In this document: piece by piece, positions 7,511 through 16,240 of the stretch
Numbering within the stretch: position 1 is the stretch's first letter
Layout: each line of letters opens with the position of its first letter
Origin: CBDBJR01 sp965206445
GTDB lineage: Bacteria > Pseudomonadota > Gammaproteobacteria > Arenicellales > Poriferihabitantaceae
Length of the DNA: 64,000 nucleotides
Reading direction: 5' to 3'
Assembly (NCBI GenBank): GCA_965206445.1
Contig: CBDBJR010000002.1
Span: 2,108,001-2,172,000 of the forward strand
The notes under the pieces: model-generated
Seen by the model: the letters and a program-made list of their open reading frames with translations, nothing else
Told to the model about the DNA's origin: nothing
Databases searched by the model: none
Made by a program: the position numbers and the translations under genes

Positions 7511-8596
7511 TCATGTATACGGCGACGCGCGGCGAAGTTGCTCGAATCGCCCGGCCGAGACGGCGAGGCGGATATCGCGCATCAAATTCTGATAGAAATG
7601 CAGATTGTGCAATGAGCAAAGCCGCGCCCCGAGCATCTCATTTTTGCGCTGCAAGTGGCGCAAATAGGCGCAGGAGTAGTGCCGGCAGGTATAGCAGTCG
7701 CAGTTCGGGTCCGGCGGCAGGGTATTCAGCCGTTGTTCGGCATGGCGAATTTTGACGATGCCCGAGGTGGTATACAGCCAGCCGTTGCGCGCATTGCGGG
7801 TCGGCAGCACGCAATCGAACATATCCACACCCGCCGCCACCCCGTCCAGCAAGTCGCGCGGCGTGCCGACGCCCATCAGATAGCGCGGCTTGTCTGCCGG
7901 CATCTGATCGACCACGCATTCCAGCACCCGCAGCATCTCGTTTTTTGGCTCGCCGACGGACAGGCCGCCGAGGGCGTAGCCGTCGAAACCGATATCGACC
8001 AGGCGGCTTAAAGATTCCACCCGCAAATCGGCATACATGCCGCCCTGCACGATGCCAAACACGGCGCCGCTGCCGTGGTAAGACTGTTTGCACCGCTGCG
8101 CCCAGCGCATCGAGCGCTGCATTGACTCGCGGGCGGGCGCATACGCGCAGGGGTAGTCGGTGCATTCATCGAATACCATCACGATGTCCGAATCCAGTTG
8201 GGCCTGGATCTGCATCGCCTTTTCCGGCCCCAGGAATACCGCAGCGCCGTCGAACGGCGAACGGAATTGTACGCCGTGCTCATCCAGCTTGCGCAGCTCG
8301 GCCAGGCTCCAGACTTGAAAGCCGCCCGAGTCGGTCAATATCGGCCGGCGCCAGTTCATAAAACCGTGCAGTCCGCGATGCGCCTCGATCACCGGGATGC
8401 CCGGTTGCAGCATCAAATGAAACGTGTTGCCGAGGATAATCTGCGCCCCGGTCGCCGCCACCTCTTCGGGCGACAGGGATTTGACCGCGGCGCCGGTGCC
8501 CACCGGCATGAAAGCCGGCGTATCGATGCGTCCGCGGGCGAGTTCGATCGCGCCCAGCCTGGCTTTGCCGCATACCGTTTTGAGGGTGAACTTCAT
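7511..8596 (-). CDS. tgt: Queuine tRNA-ribosyltransferase (tRNA-guanine transglycosylase)
   Basis: Exchanges G34 for preQ1 in tRNAs with GUN anticodons. 361 residues. Present are SGGFQVWSL (substrate pocket, with the nucleophilic region further on at DCVLPTRNARNGWL), the GGLSVGEPK loop, and zinc ligands in CDCYTCRHYSCAYLRHL. The C-terminus ends FEQLRRASPYT, about 12 residues shorter than E. coli Tgt and unlike its usual end; the stop lies only about 35 bp from repeat copy B, so the tail may have been replaced at a breakpoint. Its ATG overlaps the queA stop (ATGA), so queA and tgt are coupled. yajC-secDF, usual after tgt, does not follow. Confidence 0.95.
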   Translation of the reverse strand: MKFTLKTVCGKARLGAIELARGRIDTPAFMPVGTGAAVKSLSPEEVAATGAQIILGNTFHLMLQPGIPVIEAHRGLHGFMNWRRPILTDSGGFQVWSLAELRKLDEHGVQFRSPFDGAAVFLGPEKAMQIQAQLDSDIVMVFDECTDYPCAYAPARESMQRSMRWAQRCKQSYHGSGAVFGIVQGGMYADLRVESLSRLVDIGFDGYALGGLSVGEPKNEMLRVLECVVDQMPADKPRYLMGVGTPRDLLDGVAAGVDMFDCVLPTRNARNGWLYTTSGIVKIRHAEQRLNTLPPDPNCDCYTCRHYSCAYLRHLQRKNEMLGARLCSLHNLHFYQNLMRDIRLAVSAGRFEQLRRASPYT

Positions 8597-9621
8597 CCCG
8601 GTTTGTCGACCATCATCGCATCGCCATAGCTGTAAAACCGAAGTTTGTTTTGGATCGCATGGCGGTAGTACGCCCGGGTGTGTTCGCCGCCGGCAAAGGC
8701 GGCGACCAGCATCAATAGCGTCGATTTCGGCAAATGAAAGTTGGTGATCAGGCTATCGACCACATGAAATCGGAACCCGGGGCGGATAAACAGCCCGGTT
8801 TCCATCTCCGCCGCCCGTAGCGCGCCATCCACCACTGCGGACTCCAGCGCCCGCACCACCGTGGTGCCGACGGCAATCACCCGACCGCCGCGCCGCCGGG
8901 TTGCGCTGATCTGCTCAACCAGCCGCTCGCCGATGTGGATTTTCTCTCGATGCATCACGTGCTGCGTGATATCCGCGCTATTGACCGGGGTAAACGTGCC
9001 GGCGCCAATGTGCAGGGTCAGCGCTCCCCATTCAATGTCGGCCGCGGTCAGCCGCTCGATCAGGGCGCGATCAAAATGCAGCCCCGCCGTCGGCGCCGCC
9101 ACCGCACCGTCATGCCGGGCGTATACGGTTTGGTATCGATGCAGATCATCGTCATCGGCCGGGCGCTTGACGTAAGGGGGCAGCGGCATCGAACCGCAGC
9201 GCGCAAACAGCTCGCGCATATCCGTACCGCAGGCGGATTGAATCCTGAAAAACCGGCCCTGCCGGCCACCGACGGTCAGCCGGTGGGCGCCAACCAGAAG
9301 CGGCTGCTGCTCACGCACCGGTTTGTTGGCGCCCAATTGCACCAGCGCAGTCGCGTGGTCGATGATCCGCTCCAGCAGAATCTCGACTTTACCGCCGCTG
9401 GGCCTGGCCGCGATGATGCGCGCCGGCAGCACGCGGGTATCGTTGGCCACCAGCAAATCGCCGGGGCTCAATAGCGCCGCAATATCGGCAAATCGTCTGA
9501 TACAAAATTCACCGCCGTCGCACCGCCGATGCAAAAGCAGGCTGTCGGTGCGGCGGGCGCGCGGCGTTTGCGCGATCAATGCCGGCGGCAAATCATAATC
9601 AAATTGAGCGAGCTGAGTCAT
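8593..9621 (-). CDS. queA: S-adenosylmethionine:tRNA ribosyltransferase-isomerase
   Basis: Moves the ribosyl part of SAM onto preQ1 in tRNA to give epoxyqueuosine, the step after Tgt in queuosine synthesis. 342 residues. Family blocks: FDYDLPPALIAQTP at the start, GDLLVANDTRVLPAR, QTVYARHDGAVAAPTAGLHF, LHIGAGTFTPV, VIAVGTTVVRALES and YSYGDAMMV at the end. Residues about 84-101 correspond to the piece copied into the glyA leader. I chose ATG 9621 because the homology begins there; a GTG at 9648 follows an AGGAGG by only 3 nt and lies inside an 18-bp inverted repeat. Confidence 0.95.
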   Translation of the reverse strand: MTQLAQFDYDLPPALIAQTPRARRTDSLLLHRRCDGGEFCIRRFADIAALLSPGDLLVANDTRVLPARIIAARPSGGKVEILLERIIDHATALVQLGANKPVREQQPLLVGAHRLTVGGRQGRFFRIQSACGTDMRELFARCGSMPLPPYVKRPADDDDLHRYQTVYARHDGAVAAPTAGLHFDRALIERLTAADIEWGALTLHIGAGTFTPVNSADITQHVMHREKIHIGERLVEQISATRRRGGRVIAVGTTVVRALESAVVDGALRAAEMETGLFIRPGFRFHVVDSLITNFHLPKSTLLMLVAAFAGGEHTRAYYRHAIQNKLRFYSYGDAMMVDKPG

Positions 9622-9642
9622 ATCGATGCAGTTGCGCCGGCG

Positions 9643-9780
9643 CGGCACCTGCCTCCTGCCGCCGGGTCGCTGTCTTGCGCCGGCGGTGCGTGAAAGCGGG
9701 TACGGCCCGTATCATCGATCGATGCGGGGCGCTGTGCGGCCGGTATAAATCGGTCGCACAGTGGCAGGAGGCAGGTGCCG
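9643..9780 (-). promoter_or_regulatory. Inverted repeat in the queA leader
   Basis: Perfect 18-bp arms, CGGCACCTGCCTCCTGCC at 9643-9660 and its complement at 9763-9780, separated by 102 bp. In a leftward queA transcript the distal arm would be made first and could pair with the proximal arm, which contains the only strong AGGAGG in the leader. This could sequester a ribosome-binding site, but that role is inferred. The spacer shares the 11-mer CGGTCGCACAG with both glyA repeats. Confidence 0.5.
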
Positions 9781-10075
9781 GTCAATTTTACCTGTTTTTA
9801 CCGTTGCGCTCATCATCCGGGCGGAATCGATTTTTGCCCGGTCGGCAAACGATCGCTGGCGGTGCCCTGGTGTCAGAGCCGTAGATAATTCAGGAGCGCT
9901 TGCAACCGCAAACTCGCCGACTGGCCGGTGTGCTATAACACCCGGCGACGGCAGCCTGCACTGGTGATGAAATCTCCCATACCATCACGGCTCGCCAATT
10001 ACCCCAAGTGCCAAAGGTGCCGGATCGATACATGGGATAGCATCCATCGGCAAAACTGTTTATCATTCGCACTGG
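9781..10075. other. Intergenic stretch before tRNA-Leu(CAA)
   Basis: About 295 bp with no supported gene, between the queA leader and tRNA-Leu. It should contain the promoters for the leftward queA-tgt operon and the rightward tRNA. I could not settle on either. No repeats or terminators stand out. Confidence 0.4.
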
Positions 10076-10162
10076 GCCGGGGTGGCGAAACTGGTAGACG
10101 CGCCAGACTCAAAATCTGGTTGGGGCAACTCAGTGTCGGTTCGAATCCGACCCCCGGCACCA
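10076..10162 (+). tRNA. tRNA-Leu (anticodon CAA)
   Basis: Class II tRNA. Acceptor GCCGGGG/CCCCGGC, anticodon stem CCAGA/TCTGG with loop CTCAAAA giving CAA, a long variable arm, T-loop GTTCGAATC, discriminator A and encoded CCA. It reads UUG codons. Confidence 0.96.
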
Positions 10163-10395
10163 GTGATGGCGGTCGCATGGGTTGCGGCTCGCTGCCTTGC
10201 TGTGCGGGCGCCTGCCGTTTGCGGCTCGCCCGGTATGATACATCAGGGCTGGCGGCAACGTGTATTGCAGCCGGGCGGTCGCTGCCGCTATGCCGATCAG
10301 GGTACGTGGTTTTTCTCGGCGACGGTCGGCCGGCAGCCTGTATGAGTAGCGGTCTGTTCGCCTGCGTGGTGAATTTAATCAAATGAGGTTGTATT

Positions 10396-10884
10396 ATGGA
10401 TCAAACCATGAAAACCACCGATGACGTGTCCACTGATGGCGCCGCGACCGATTCCACCATCGGCGCGTCGCTCAAGATCATCGGCGATATTAACGGCCAG
10501 GGAAATCTGATCATCAACGGTGCCGTCGAAGGGACGATAATTATGCGGGAAGGCAGTGTGCTTGTCGGTGCAAAAGGCCGGGTCAGCGCCAATGTTGCGG
10601 CTCCCAAAATCCATGTCGAAGGAGAAGTGCGCGGCGAGCTGCAAGGCGGCGAGCAGGTGAGCGTCAGCGCCAACGGCAAAGTCGTCGGCGACATCCGCGC
10701 ACCGCGCGTGATATTGGACGACGGCTGCCAATTCAAAGGCTCGGTGGATATGGAAGACAAGGTGTCGATGAGTATCGATGATCATCGCGCATCCAATGCA
10801 AAACTGCCGAAAAAGACCTTGCCGACGCGCGCACGCTTTTCTCCCGGCAGTAGCAAAACCACCGGCAATCTGCGAAAACCCTGA
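10396..10884 (+). CDS. Bactofilin (polymer-forming cytoskeletal protein)
   Basis: 162 residues. The core (about 20-125) is a right-handed beta-helix of short repeated strands with recurring G-x-I/V spacing, for example IIGDINGQGNLIINGAVEG, KGRVSANVAAPKIHVEG and GKVVGDIRAPRVILDDG. This is typical of bactofilins (DUF583), which polymerise without nucleotide and act in cell shape, stalk formation or localisation of wall enzymes. The termini are polar and low in complexity, as usual. TGAGG lies upstream of ATG 10396. The usual M23-peptidase partner is not next to it; bcp follows. Confidence 0.92.
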   Translation: MDQTMKTTDDVSTDGAATDSTIGASLKIIGDINGQGNLIINGAVEGTIIMREGSVLVGAKGRVSANVAAPKIHVEGEVRGELQGGEQVSVSANGKVVGDIRAPRVILDDGCQFKGSVDMEDKVSMSIDDHRASNAKLPKKTLPTRARFSPGSSKTTGNLRKP

Positions 10885-10948
10885 GCCGAGCGCAACGCGC
10901 TGCCGATTGCCATCAACCTGTTCAACCGCCACTATCGATCACATTGCC

Positions 10949-11422
10949 ATGACCATCGAACCGGGTAAAGCCGCTCCCGCATTCACATTGAATGATCAAA
11001 CCGGGCGGCCGCTGTCACTCAAATCGCTGCGGGGGAAATACGTTGTCGTCTATTTCTACCCCAGGGACGACACCCCCGGCTGCACCCGGGAAGCGTGCGG
11101 ATTTCGCGATCATATCGACGCCTATGCCGACCTGAATTGCGTGGTCGTGGGCATATCACCCGACGATGCCGCCACCCATACGCAGTTTATCGAGAAATTC
11201 AATTTGCCGTTCACGCTGTTGTCCGACCCGCAAAAGCGGGTCATGCAACGCTACCAGGCCTGGGGGGAAAAGGTCATGTACGGTAAAAAGGTCATCGGTA
11301 CGATACGCTCGACTGTGGTGATCGACCCTCTGGGGTGTGTGCTCAAGCACTGGAAAAAAGTGCCGAAAGCAGCTGATCATCCGGGCAAAGTGCTCGATTT
11401 TTTACGGCAATCGCTCGCCTGA
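10949..11422 (+). CDS. bcp: Thioredoxin-dependent peroxiredoxin (BCP type)
   Basis: Reduces hydrogen peroxide and organic hydroperoxides in the cytoplasm. 157 residues. The peroxidatic Cys45 in YPRDDTPGC and resolving Cys50 (CTREAC) occupy the same positions as in E. coli BCP. VVGISPDDAATHTQFIEKFNLPFTLLSDP and IRSTVVIDPLG are family blocks. ATG 10949 starts the homology but has no clear ribosome-binding site. It lies 64 bp after the bactofilin gene on the same strand, so co-transcription is possible, and converges on glmM. Confidence 0.95.
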   Translation: MTIEPGKAAPAFTLNDQTGRPLSLKSLRGKYVVVYFYPRDDTPGCTREACGFRDHIDAYADLNCVVVGISPDDAATHTQFIEKFNLPFTLLSDPQKRVMQRYQAWGEKVMYGKKVIGTIRSTVVIDPLGCVLKHWKKVPKAADHPGKVLDFLRQSLA

Positions 11423-11518
11423 GTCGCTGGCCGCTGATCGGCTGCTGATCGAAAAAAAGGGGGGGTGCCGCTGTTTTCCCCGGCCCGGCGACCGGCGGCG
11501 CCAAGCGAAACGCGGATT

Positions 11519-12880
11519 CTAATGCGCCGCAGCAGATTTGACCTGAGATGCCAATTCGGCTATCAGGGAATTGACCTGGTTTGAATCCTTCCCCTCTATC
11601 ATAACCCGCACCACCGGCTCGGTGCCGGACGGTCTGAGCACGACTCGGCCACTGTCGCCCAATTCGCTCTCTGCCTGTCGAACCGCCTCCATAACGCCCG
11701 CGCGTCGCACTATGGCATACGTGCTGGCCCCCCGGACATTGACGTTAATCATTTTTTGCGGATACGTTTCCAGCTCCGCAATCAGACCGGACAGCGGTTT
11801 GCCTGTCTCCAGCATCACCTGCAGCACTTCCAATGCAGCGACAATGCCATCCCCGGTAGTCGATTTATCCAGACAGATAATATGGCCGGACGGCTCGCCG
11901 CCGAGCAGCCAGTTATGGCGCACCAGCCGTTCATAGACGTGCCGGTCACCCACCTGGGTGCGGGAAAACGGGATGCCGAGCCGGTCGAGCGCCAGTTGCA
12001 GGCCCAGATTGCTCATCACGGTACCGACAACACCGCCTTGCAGACGCTGCTGCTGCTGACGATGCCGGGCCAGGATAAATAATATCTGGTCGCCATTGAC
12101 AGCGGCGCCGTCTTGATCGACCAGCAATACCCGGTCGGCATCGCCATCCAGCGCGATGCCAATATCGGCACGCTCCGACCGTACCCGCTCAATCAGGTTC
12201 TGCAAGCAGGTAGAGCCGCACTGCCGATTGATATTGAACCCGTCGGGCTGATTGGCAATCGCGGTCACCTTGCCGTCCAGCTCATTCAATATCCGCGGGG
12301 CAACCCGATAGGCGGCGCCATTGGCACAGTCAACGACGATCTTCAGGCTCGACAGCGATAGCGACGCGGGAAAATGACTTTTGCAGAATTCAATGTAGCG
12401 TCCATGCGCGTCGGTCAAGCGCTTGATCTTGCCCAGCCTGGCGGCGTCGACGCATACCAGCGGCTGGCGCATTTTTTCGTCAATCTGCGCGACCAGCGCG
12501 TCATCCAGCTTGGTGCCGGCGGAGGAAAATATCTTGATGCCGTTGTCGACGTAGGGGTTATGTGACGCGCTGACCACGATGCCCATACTGGCTCTGGCCG
12601 TTCGGGTAAGGTAGGCAATGCCGGGGCTCGGCATGGGGCCGAGCAACGTCACGTTCATGCCGGCGGCCGAGAGCCCCGACTCCAATGCGGACTCCAGCAC
12701 GTAGCCGGATACGCGGGTATCTTTGCCAATCAGAACATGGTTGTCGTGACCGGCGGTGGAGAACACGCTGCCGACCGCCCAGCCCAGTTTGAGAATGGTC
12801 TCGGGCACAATCGGCTCGACGCCGAATCGACCGCGCACCCCATCGGTGCCAAACAGAGAACCCAACACAGCTCGGGCCAC
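11519..12880 (-). CDS. glmM: Phosphoglucosamine mutase
   Basis: Converts glucosamine-6-phosphate to glucosamine-1-phosphate for UDP-GlcNAc, feeding peptidoglycan and lipid A. 453 residues. Catalytic phosphoserine Ser106 in VVSASHNP, the metal-binding DGDADR loop near residue 245, the GEPSGH sugar loop and RPSGTEP phosphate loop are all present. It starts with GTG, which overlaps the ftsH stop by one base (TAGTG), so the genes are coupled. In E. coli and many relatives folP sits between ftsH and glmM; here it does not. tpiA-secG, often downstream, is replaced by the convergent bcp. Confidence 0.96.
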   Translation of the reverse strand: MARAVLGSLFGTDGVRGRFGVEPIVPETILKLGWAVGSVFSTAGHDNHVLIGKDTRVSGYVLESALESGLSAAGMNVTLLGPMPSPGIAYLTRTARASMGIVVSASHNPYVDNGIKIFSSAGTKLDDALVAQIDEKMRQPLVCVDAARLGKIKRLTDAHGRYIEFCKSHFPASLSLSSLKIVVDCANGAAYRVAPRILNELDGKVTAIANQPDGFNINRQCGSTCLQNLIERVRSERADIGIALDGDADRVLLVDQDGAAVNGDQILFILARHRQQQQRLQGGVVGTVMSNLGLQLALDRLGIPFSRTQVGDRHVYERLVRHNWLLGGEPSGHIICLDKSTTGDGIVAALEVLQVMLETGKPLSGLIAELETYPQKMINVNVRGASTYAIVRRAGVMEAVRQAESELGDSGRVVLRPSGTEPVVRVMIEGKDSNQVNSLIAELASQVKSAAAH

Positions 12881-14796
12881 TAGGCCGATTCGGGTTCGCC
12901 GGGCAGGTCCAGATCGGATTCGTCCAGGTCAGGATTGGCGGATTGGCGGTCAGGCTGGCCTTTACCGCCATCGGCTTGCGACGAGGTATCGCCCTCATTT
13001 GGCGGACGGGGCTCCTGATTATTCATAATTTGCTCGATTTGATCCGCCTCCAGGGTTTCCCACTCCAGCAGTTTATGCGCCATTATCTTGAGCTTATCGC
13101 GGTTTTTTTCAACGATGTCGCGCGCCCGCGCATACTGCTCGGTAATGATGCGGGTAATTTCCTGCTCGACCTTTTCCGCCGTATCGGAGCTGATTTGCCG
13201 CGTCGGTCGGCCGTACGCATCGAGCACTTCCTGGGCATACAATCGCGGCCCCATCGCCTCGCTCATGCCCCATTCGGTCACCATGAGCTCGGCTGTCTGG
13301 GTCGCACTTTTCATATCGCCGGACGCGCCGCTGGTGATTTTTTTCATAAAGGTTTCTTCGGCAATGCGCCCGCCCATCGCAACCGCAATTTGCGCTAACA
13401 GCTTCTCCTTTTCATAGGTGGTCTCGTCTTTTTCCGGTAGAAACTGCGTGATGCCCAATGCGCGGCCGCGTGGAATGATCGTCACCTTCAGAATCGGATC
13501 GACCAAATGCCGCAAAATCCAGCCAACCACCGTATGCCCGGATTCATGGTAGGCGGTATTGGTCAGCTCTTCTTTGGTCATCACCGCCGATTTGCGTTCC
13601 GCGCCCATCATAATCTTGTCACGCGCGGCCCAGAACTGCTCTTCGCCCACCAGTTTTTTTCTTACTCTGGCTGTCAGCAGCGCCGCTTCATTGACCAGAT
13701 TAGCCAACTGTGCACCGGAAAACCCCGGCGTACCGCGGGCAATATCGCGCGGGTTGACGTTATCGGAGAGCGGCACCTTGTTCAGATGCACCTTGAGAAT
13801 CGCTTCGCGCCCGCGCACGTCCGGCAGCGGAATGTGCACTTGCCGGTCGAACCGGCCCGGCCGCAGCAGCGCCTGATCCAGCACATCGGGGCGGTTGGTG
13901 GCCGCAATCACGATCACGCCTTCGTTTTCTTCAAAACCGTCCATTTCCACCAACAGCTGGTTCAGGGTCTGCTCGCGCTCGTCGTGTCCGCCGCCAACGC
14001 CCGAGCCGCGGTGCCGGCCGACGGCATCGATTTCGTCGATAAAGATAATACAGGGCGTGCTTTTCTTCGCCTGGATGAACATATCGCGCACCCGCGAGGC
14101 GCCGACGCCAACGAACATCTCGACAAAATCCGAACCGGAAATAGTGAAGAAAGGCACCTTCGCCTCCCCGGCAATGGCTTTTGCCAGCAGCGTCTTGCCG
14201 GTGCCGGGGTTGCCGGTCATCAATAGCCCTCTGGGGACCCGGCCGCCGACTTTCTGAAAGCGGGTGGGATCGGTCAGAAACTCCACCAACTCCGCGACCT
14301 CTTCCTTGGCCTCCTCAACCCCGGCGACATCATCGAACGTGGTATGATTTTTTTCTCCCGTCAACATCCGCGCCTTGCTCTTGCCAAAGCTGAACGCGCC
14401 GCCTCGACCGCCGCCCTGCATTTGCTTCATGAAAAAAATCCATACCCCGATCAACAGCAAAATGGGGAATGAGCTAATCAGCAGGCTCACCAGCAGCGAC
14501 GTTCCCTCTTCCTGCTTCGCCTTGATCTTGACCCCGTTAGAATATAAATCGTCGATCAATTTAGGGTCATTGGGCGCATAGGTACTAAAACGCTCGCCCG
14601 CATGGGTGGCCCCCGAAATGGTGTCGCCGGATATCTCTACCGCAGAGACATTGCCGGATTCGACCAAAGACAAAAATGTCGAATAATCGATTTCCTCGGA
14701 GGAGCTACTGTTTGAGTTGGTAAAATTATTGAATATCGACATTAAAACCATGGCAATAATCAGCCACAGCACGATATTTTTGGTCATATTGGGCAC
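12880..14796 (-). CDS. ftsH: ATP-dependent zinc metalloprotease FtsH
   Basis: A membrane-anchored AAA+ protease that degrades misfolded membrane proteins and regulators such as LpxC and sigma32. 638 residues. Transmembrane spans at about 8-24 and 101-124 flank a periplasmic domain; Walker A GNPGTGKT at 195-202, Walker B IIFIDEID at 250-257, arginine-finger segment TNRPDVLDQALLRPGRFDR near 300, and zinc motif HESGH at 417-421. GTG 14796 has AAGGAG 8 nt upstream and is preferred to ATG 14787. The C-terminal tail is acidic and low in complexity. It lies downstream of rlmE, as in E. coli. Confidence 0.97.
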   Translation of the reverse strand: MPNMTKNIVLWLIIAMVLMSIFNNFTNSNSSSSEEIDYSTFLSLVESGNVSAVEISGDTISGATHAGERFSTYAPNDPKLIDDLYSNGVKIKAKQEEGTSLLVSLLISSFPILLLIGVWIFFMKQMQGGGRGGAFSFGKSKARMLTGEKNHTTFDDVAGVEEAKEEVAELVEFLTDPTRFQKVGGRVPRGLLMTGNPGTGKTLLAKAIAGEAKVPFFTISGSDFVEMFVGVGASRVRDMFIQAKKSTPCIIFIDEIDAVGRHRGSGVGGGHDEREQTLNQLLVEMDGFEENEGVIVIAATNRPDVLDQALLRPGRFDRQVHIPLPDVRGREAILKVHLNKVPLSDNVNPRDIARGTPGFSGAQLANLVNEAALLTARVRKKLVGEEQFWAARDKIMMGAERKSAVMTKEELTNTAYHESGHTVVGWILRHLVDPILKVTIIPRGRALGITQFLPEKDETTYEKEKLLAQIAVAMGGRIAEETFMKKITSGASGDMKSATQTAELMVTEWGMSEAMGPRLYAQEVLDAYGRPTRQISSDTAEKVEQEITRIITEQYARARDIVEKNRDKLKIMAHKLLEWETLEADQIEQIMNNQEPRPPNEGDTSSQADGGKGQPDRQSANPDLDESDLDLPGEPESA

Positions 14797-14974
14797 GCTG
14801 TCTTCTCCTTACAATAGGGACGAGTGGCAGAGCACGACGCCCTGCCGTTTATCCGGGTCATCGGTGATACCGGAGTCTGGCGCTATTGCCAACTGTTGTA
14901 GAACCATCATCATCCCGCGTATCTTACCCCAAAAATCAGTTCGCCGCCCACGGTATCGCACCGGCAGATCTGGC

Positions 14975-15679
14975 TTATTCCGGGCCTGTCCGGTTTGCGT
15001 CACGCGGTTTCACGCCCGCAGCAACGGCGCTACCCATCCGCCCCCGACCACCAGCCGAATACCCCCGGCCGAGAAAAAAAACCTCTCTTGACCCCGCTCT
15101 CGACGCCCCCGGCTTGATCGCTCGAAACTGTGCGAAACACTGCTGCATTTCAATCCGGGCCATATTGGCGGCCTCGCCGGCAAACAGCTTAAACAGCGCG
15201 TGCCGGCCGGTCGCCAGTTTCCGGCGGCAAAACCCCAGCAGATTTTCGACCAAAACCGCGTGGCGGGCTTGATCGATATCCGCTATTCCAGTCATATTGG
15301 GGGCCATATCGGATAAAACAAGGTCCACTGTATTGTCACCCAGCAGGCTACACAGCCGTTCAAGAGTCTGTTTATTAGTAAAGTCTCCCTGGATAAAGTT
15401 CACATTTTCAATCTCCGGCATCGCCAGCAGGTCAATCGCAATCACCCGCCCTGGCCGACTGATTCGCTGACTGAGGTATTGACTCCAACTGCCCGGCGCA
15501 CTGCCAATATCGATCACCGTGTCGCCCGGCCGGATCAGGCGGTATTTTTTATCGATTTCCTCGAGCTTGAATACGGCGCGCCCGCGCAGACCCAGCCGCC
15601 GGGCCTGGCGCACATAGTGATCGCGGTTCTGCCGCTCGAGCCATGCGCCGGATTTGCGCTGCCGCTTGCTTTTGCTCAT
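14975..15679 (-). CDS. rlmE: 23S rRNA (uridine-2'-O-)-methyltransferase
   Basis: Methylates U2552 in the A loop of 23S rRNA using SAM. 234 residues, about 25 longer than E. coli RlmE (209). The SAM site is VIDIGSAPGSWSQYL; the catalytic K-D-K-E set is visible as an early Lys in RAVFKLEE, Asp in SDMAPNM, Lys in HALFKLF and Glu in SREVFF. After SREVFF the protein runs on for about 30 Gly/Arg-rich residues, unlike the family, perhaps through loss of the original stop. ATG 15679 starts the MSKSKRQRKSG N-terminus; the ribosome-binding site is weak. ftsH follows after 178 bp. Confidence 0.93.
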   Translation of the reverse strand: MSKSKRQRKSGAWLERQNRDHYVRQARRLGLRGRAVFKLEEIDKKYRLIRPGDTVIDIGSAPGSWSQYLSQRISRPGRVIAIDLLAMPEIENVNFIQGDFTNKQTLERLCSLLGDNTVDLVLSDMAPNMTGIADIDQARHAVLVENLLGFCRRKLATGRHALFKLFAGEAANMARIEMQQCFAQFRAIKPGASRAGSREVFFLGRGYSAGGRGRMGSAVAAGVKPRDANRTGPE

Positions 15680-15785
15680 GGATTGATCGCGCTGACACTG
15701 CCCGGCCCGATGCAATCATACCTGTATCGGCACCAAAACCTTGTCTGCGCGTAGTCAGCGAACACGGGCGGGCGCTCTCAAGGGT

Positions 15786-15811
15786 AAAAAAAAGCGCATC
15801 GAATGATGCGC
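15786..15811 (-). terminator. Rho-independent terminator after rplQ
   Basis: In the minus-strand transcript, a 7-bp stem GCGCATC/GATGCGC with loop ATTC is followed by eight U residues. It lies 30 bp after the rplQ stop and ends the whole ribosomal superoperon. Confidence 0.95.
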
Positions 15812-15840
15812 CGGTTTCTCTGTTTGCGCCCGTGTGCGCA

Positions 15841-16239
15841 TTATTCTGTTTCTTCTTCTGCCGGCGCCTCTGCCTCTATCAGCGGTCTGCCAACCAGTTG
15901 CACATACGCCATCGGCGCGTTATCGCCCACCCGGTAGCCACATTTAAGAATACGCAGGTAGCCCCCCGGTCGATCCTTGAAATGCGGGCCGAGTTCGTCA
16001 AACAGCTTGCTGATAATCCGGCGATCCCGCAGCCGTGCAAATACCCGGCGGCGATTTTGCAGGTTGGCGGTTTTCGCCAGCGTAATCAGCGGCTCTGCTA
16101 CCCGGCGAAGTTGTTTGGCTTTAGGCAGCGTGGTTTTAATCTGCTCGTGCAAAAACAACGAATTGGCCATGTTGCTGAACATGGCTTTGCGGTGAGATGC
16201 AGTGCGATTGAGCAGTCGCCCGGATTTTCGATGGCGCAT
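15841..16239 (-). CDS. rplQ: 50S ribosomal protein L17
   Basis: 132 residues with the conserved start MRHRKSGRLLNRTASHRKAM and the segment EQIKTTLPKAKQLR. It is the last gene of the alpha operon, one base after rpoA, and is followed directly by the operon terminator. The acidic tail AEAPAEEETE extends a little beyond the E. coli core. Confidence 0.98.
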   Translation of the reverse strand: MRHRKSGRLLNRTASHRKAMFSNMANSLFLHEQIKTTLPKAKQLRRVAEPLITLAKTANLQNRRRVFARLRDRRIISKLFDELGPHFKDRPGGYLRILKCGYRVGDNAPMAYVQLVGRPLIEAEAPAEEETE

Positions 16240-16240
16240 A

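Noticed and set aside
8593..9621. Possible element inserted inside queA at 9318-9371
   Set aside because: The encoded residues align with other QueA proteins without a gap, so queA is the source and the glyA leader copy is the derivative.
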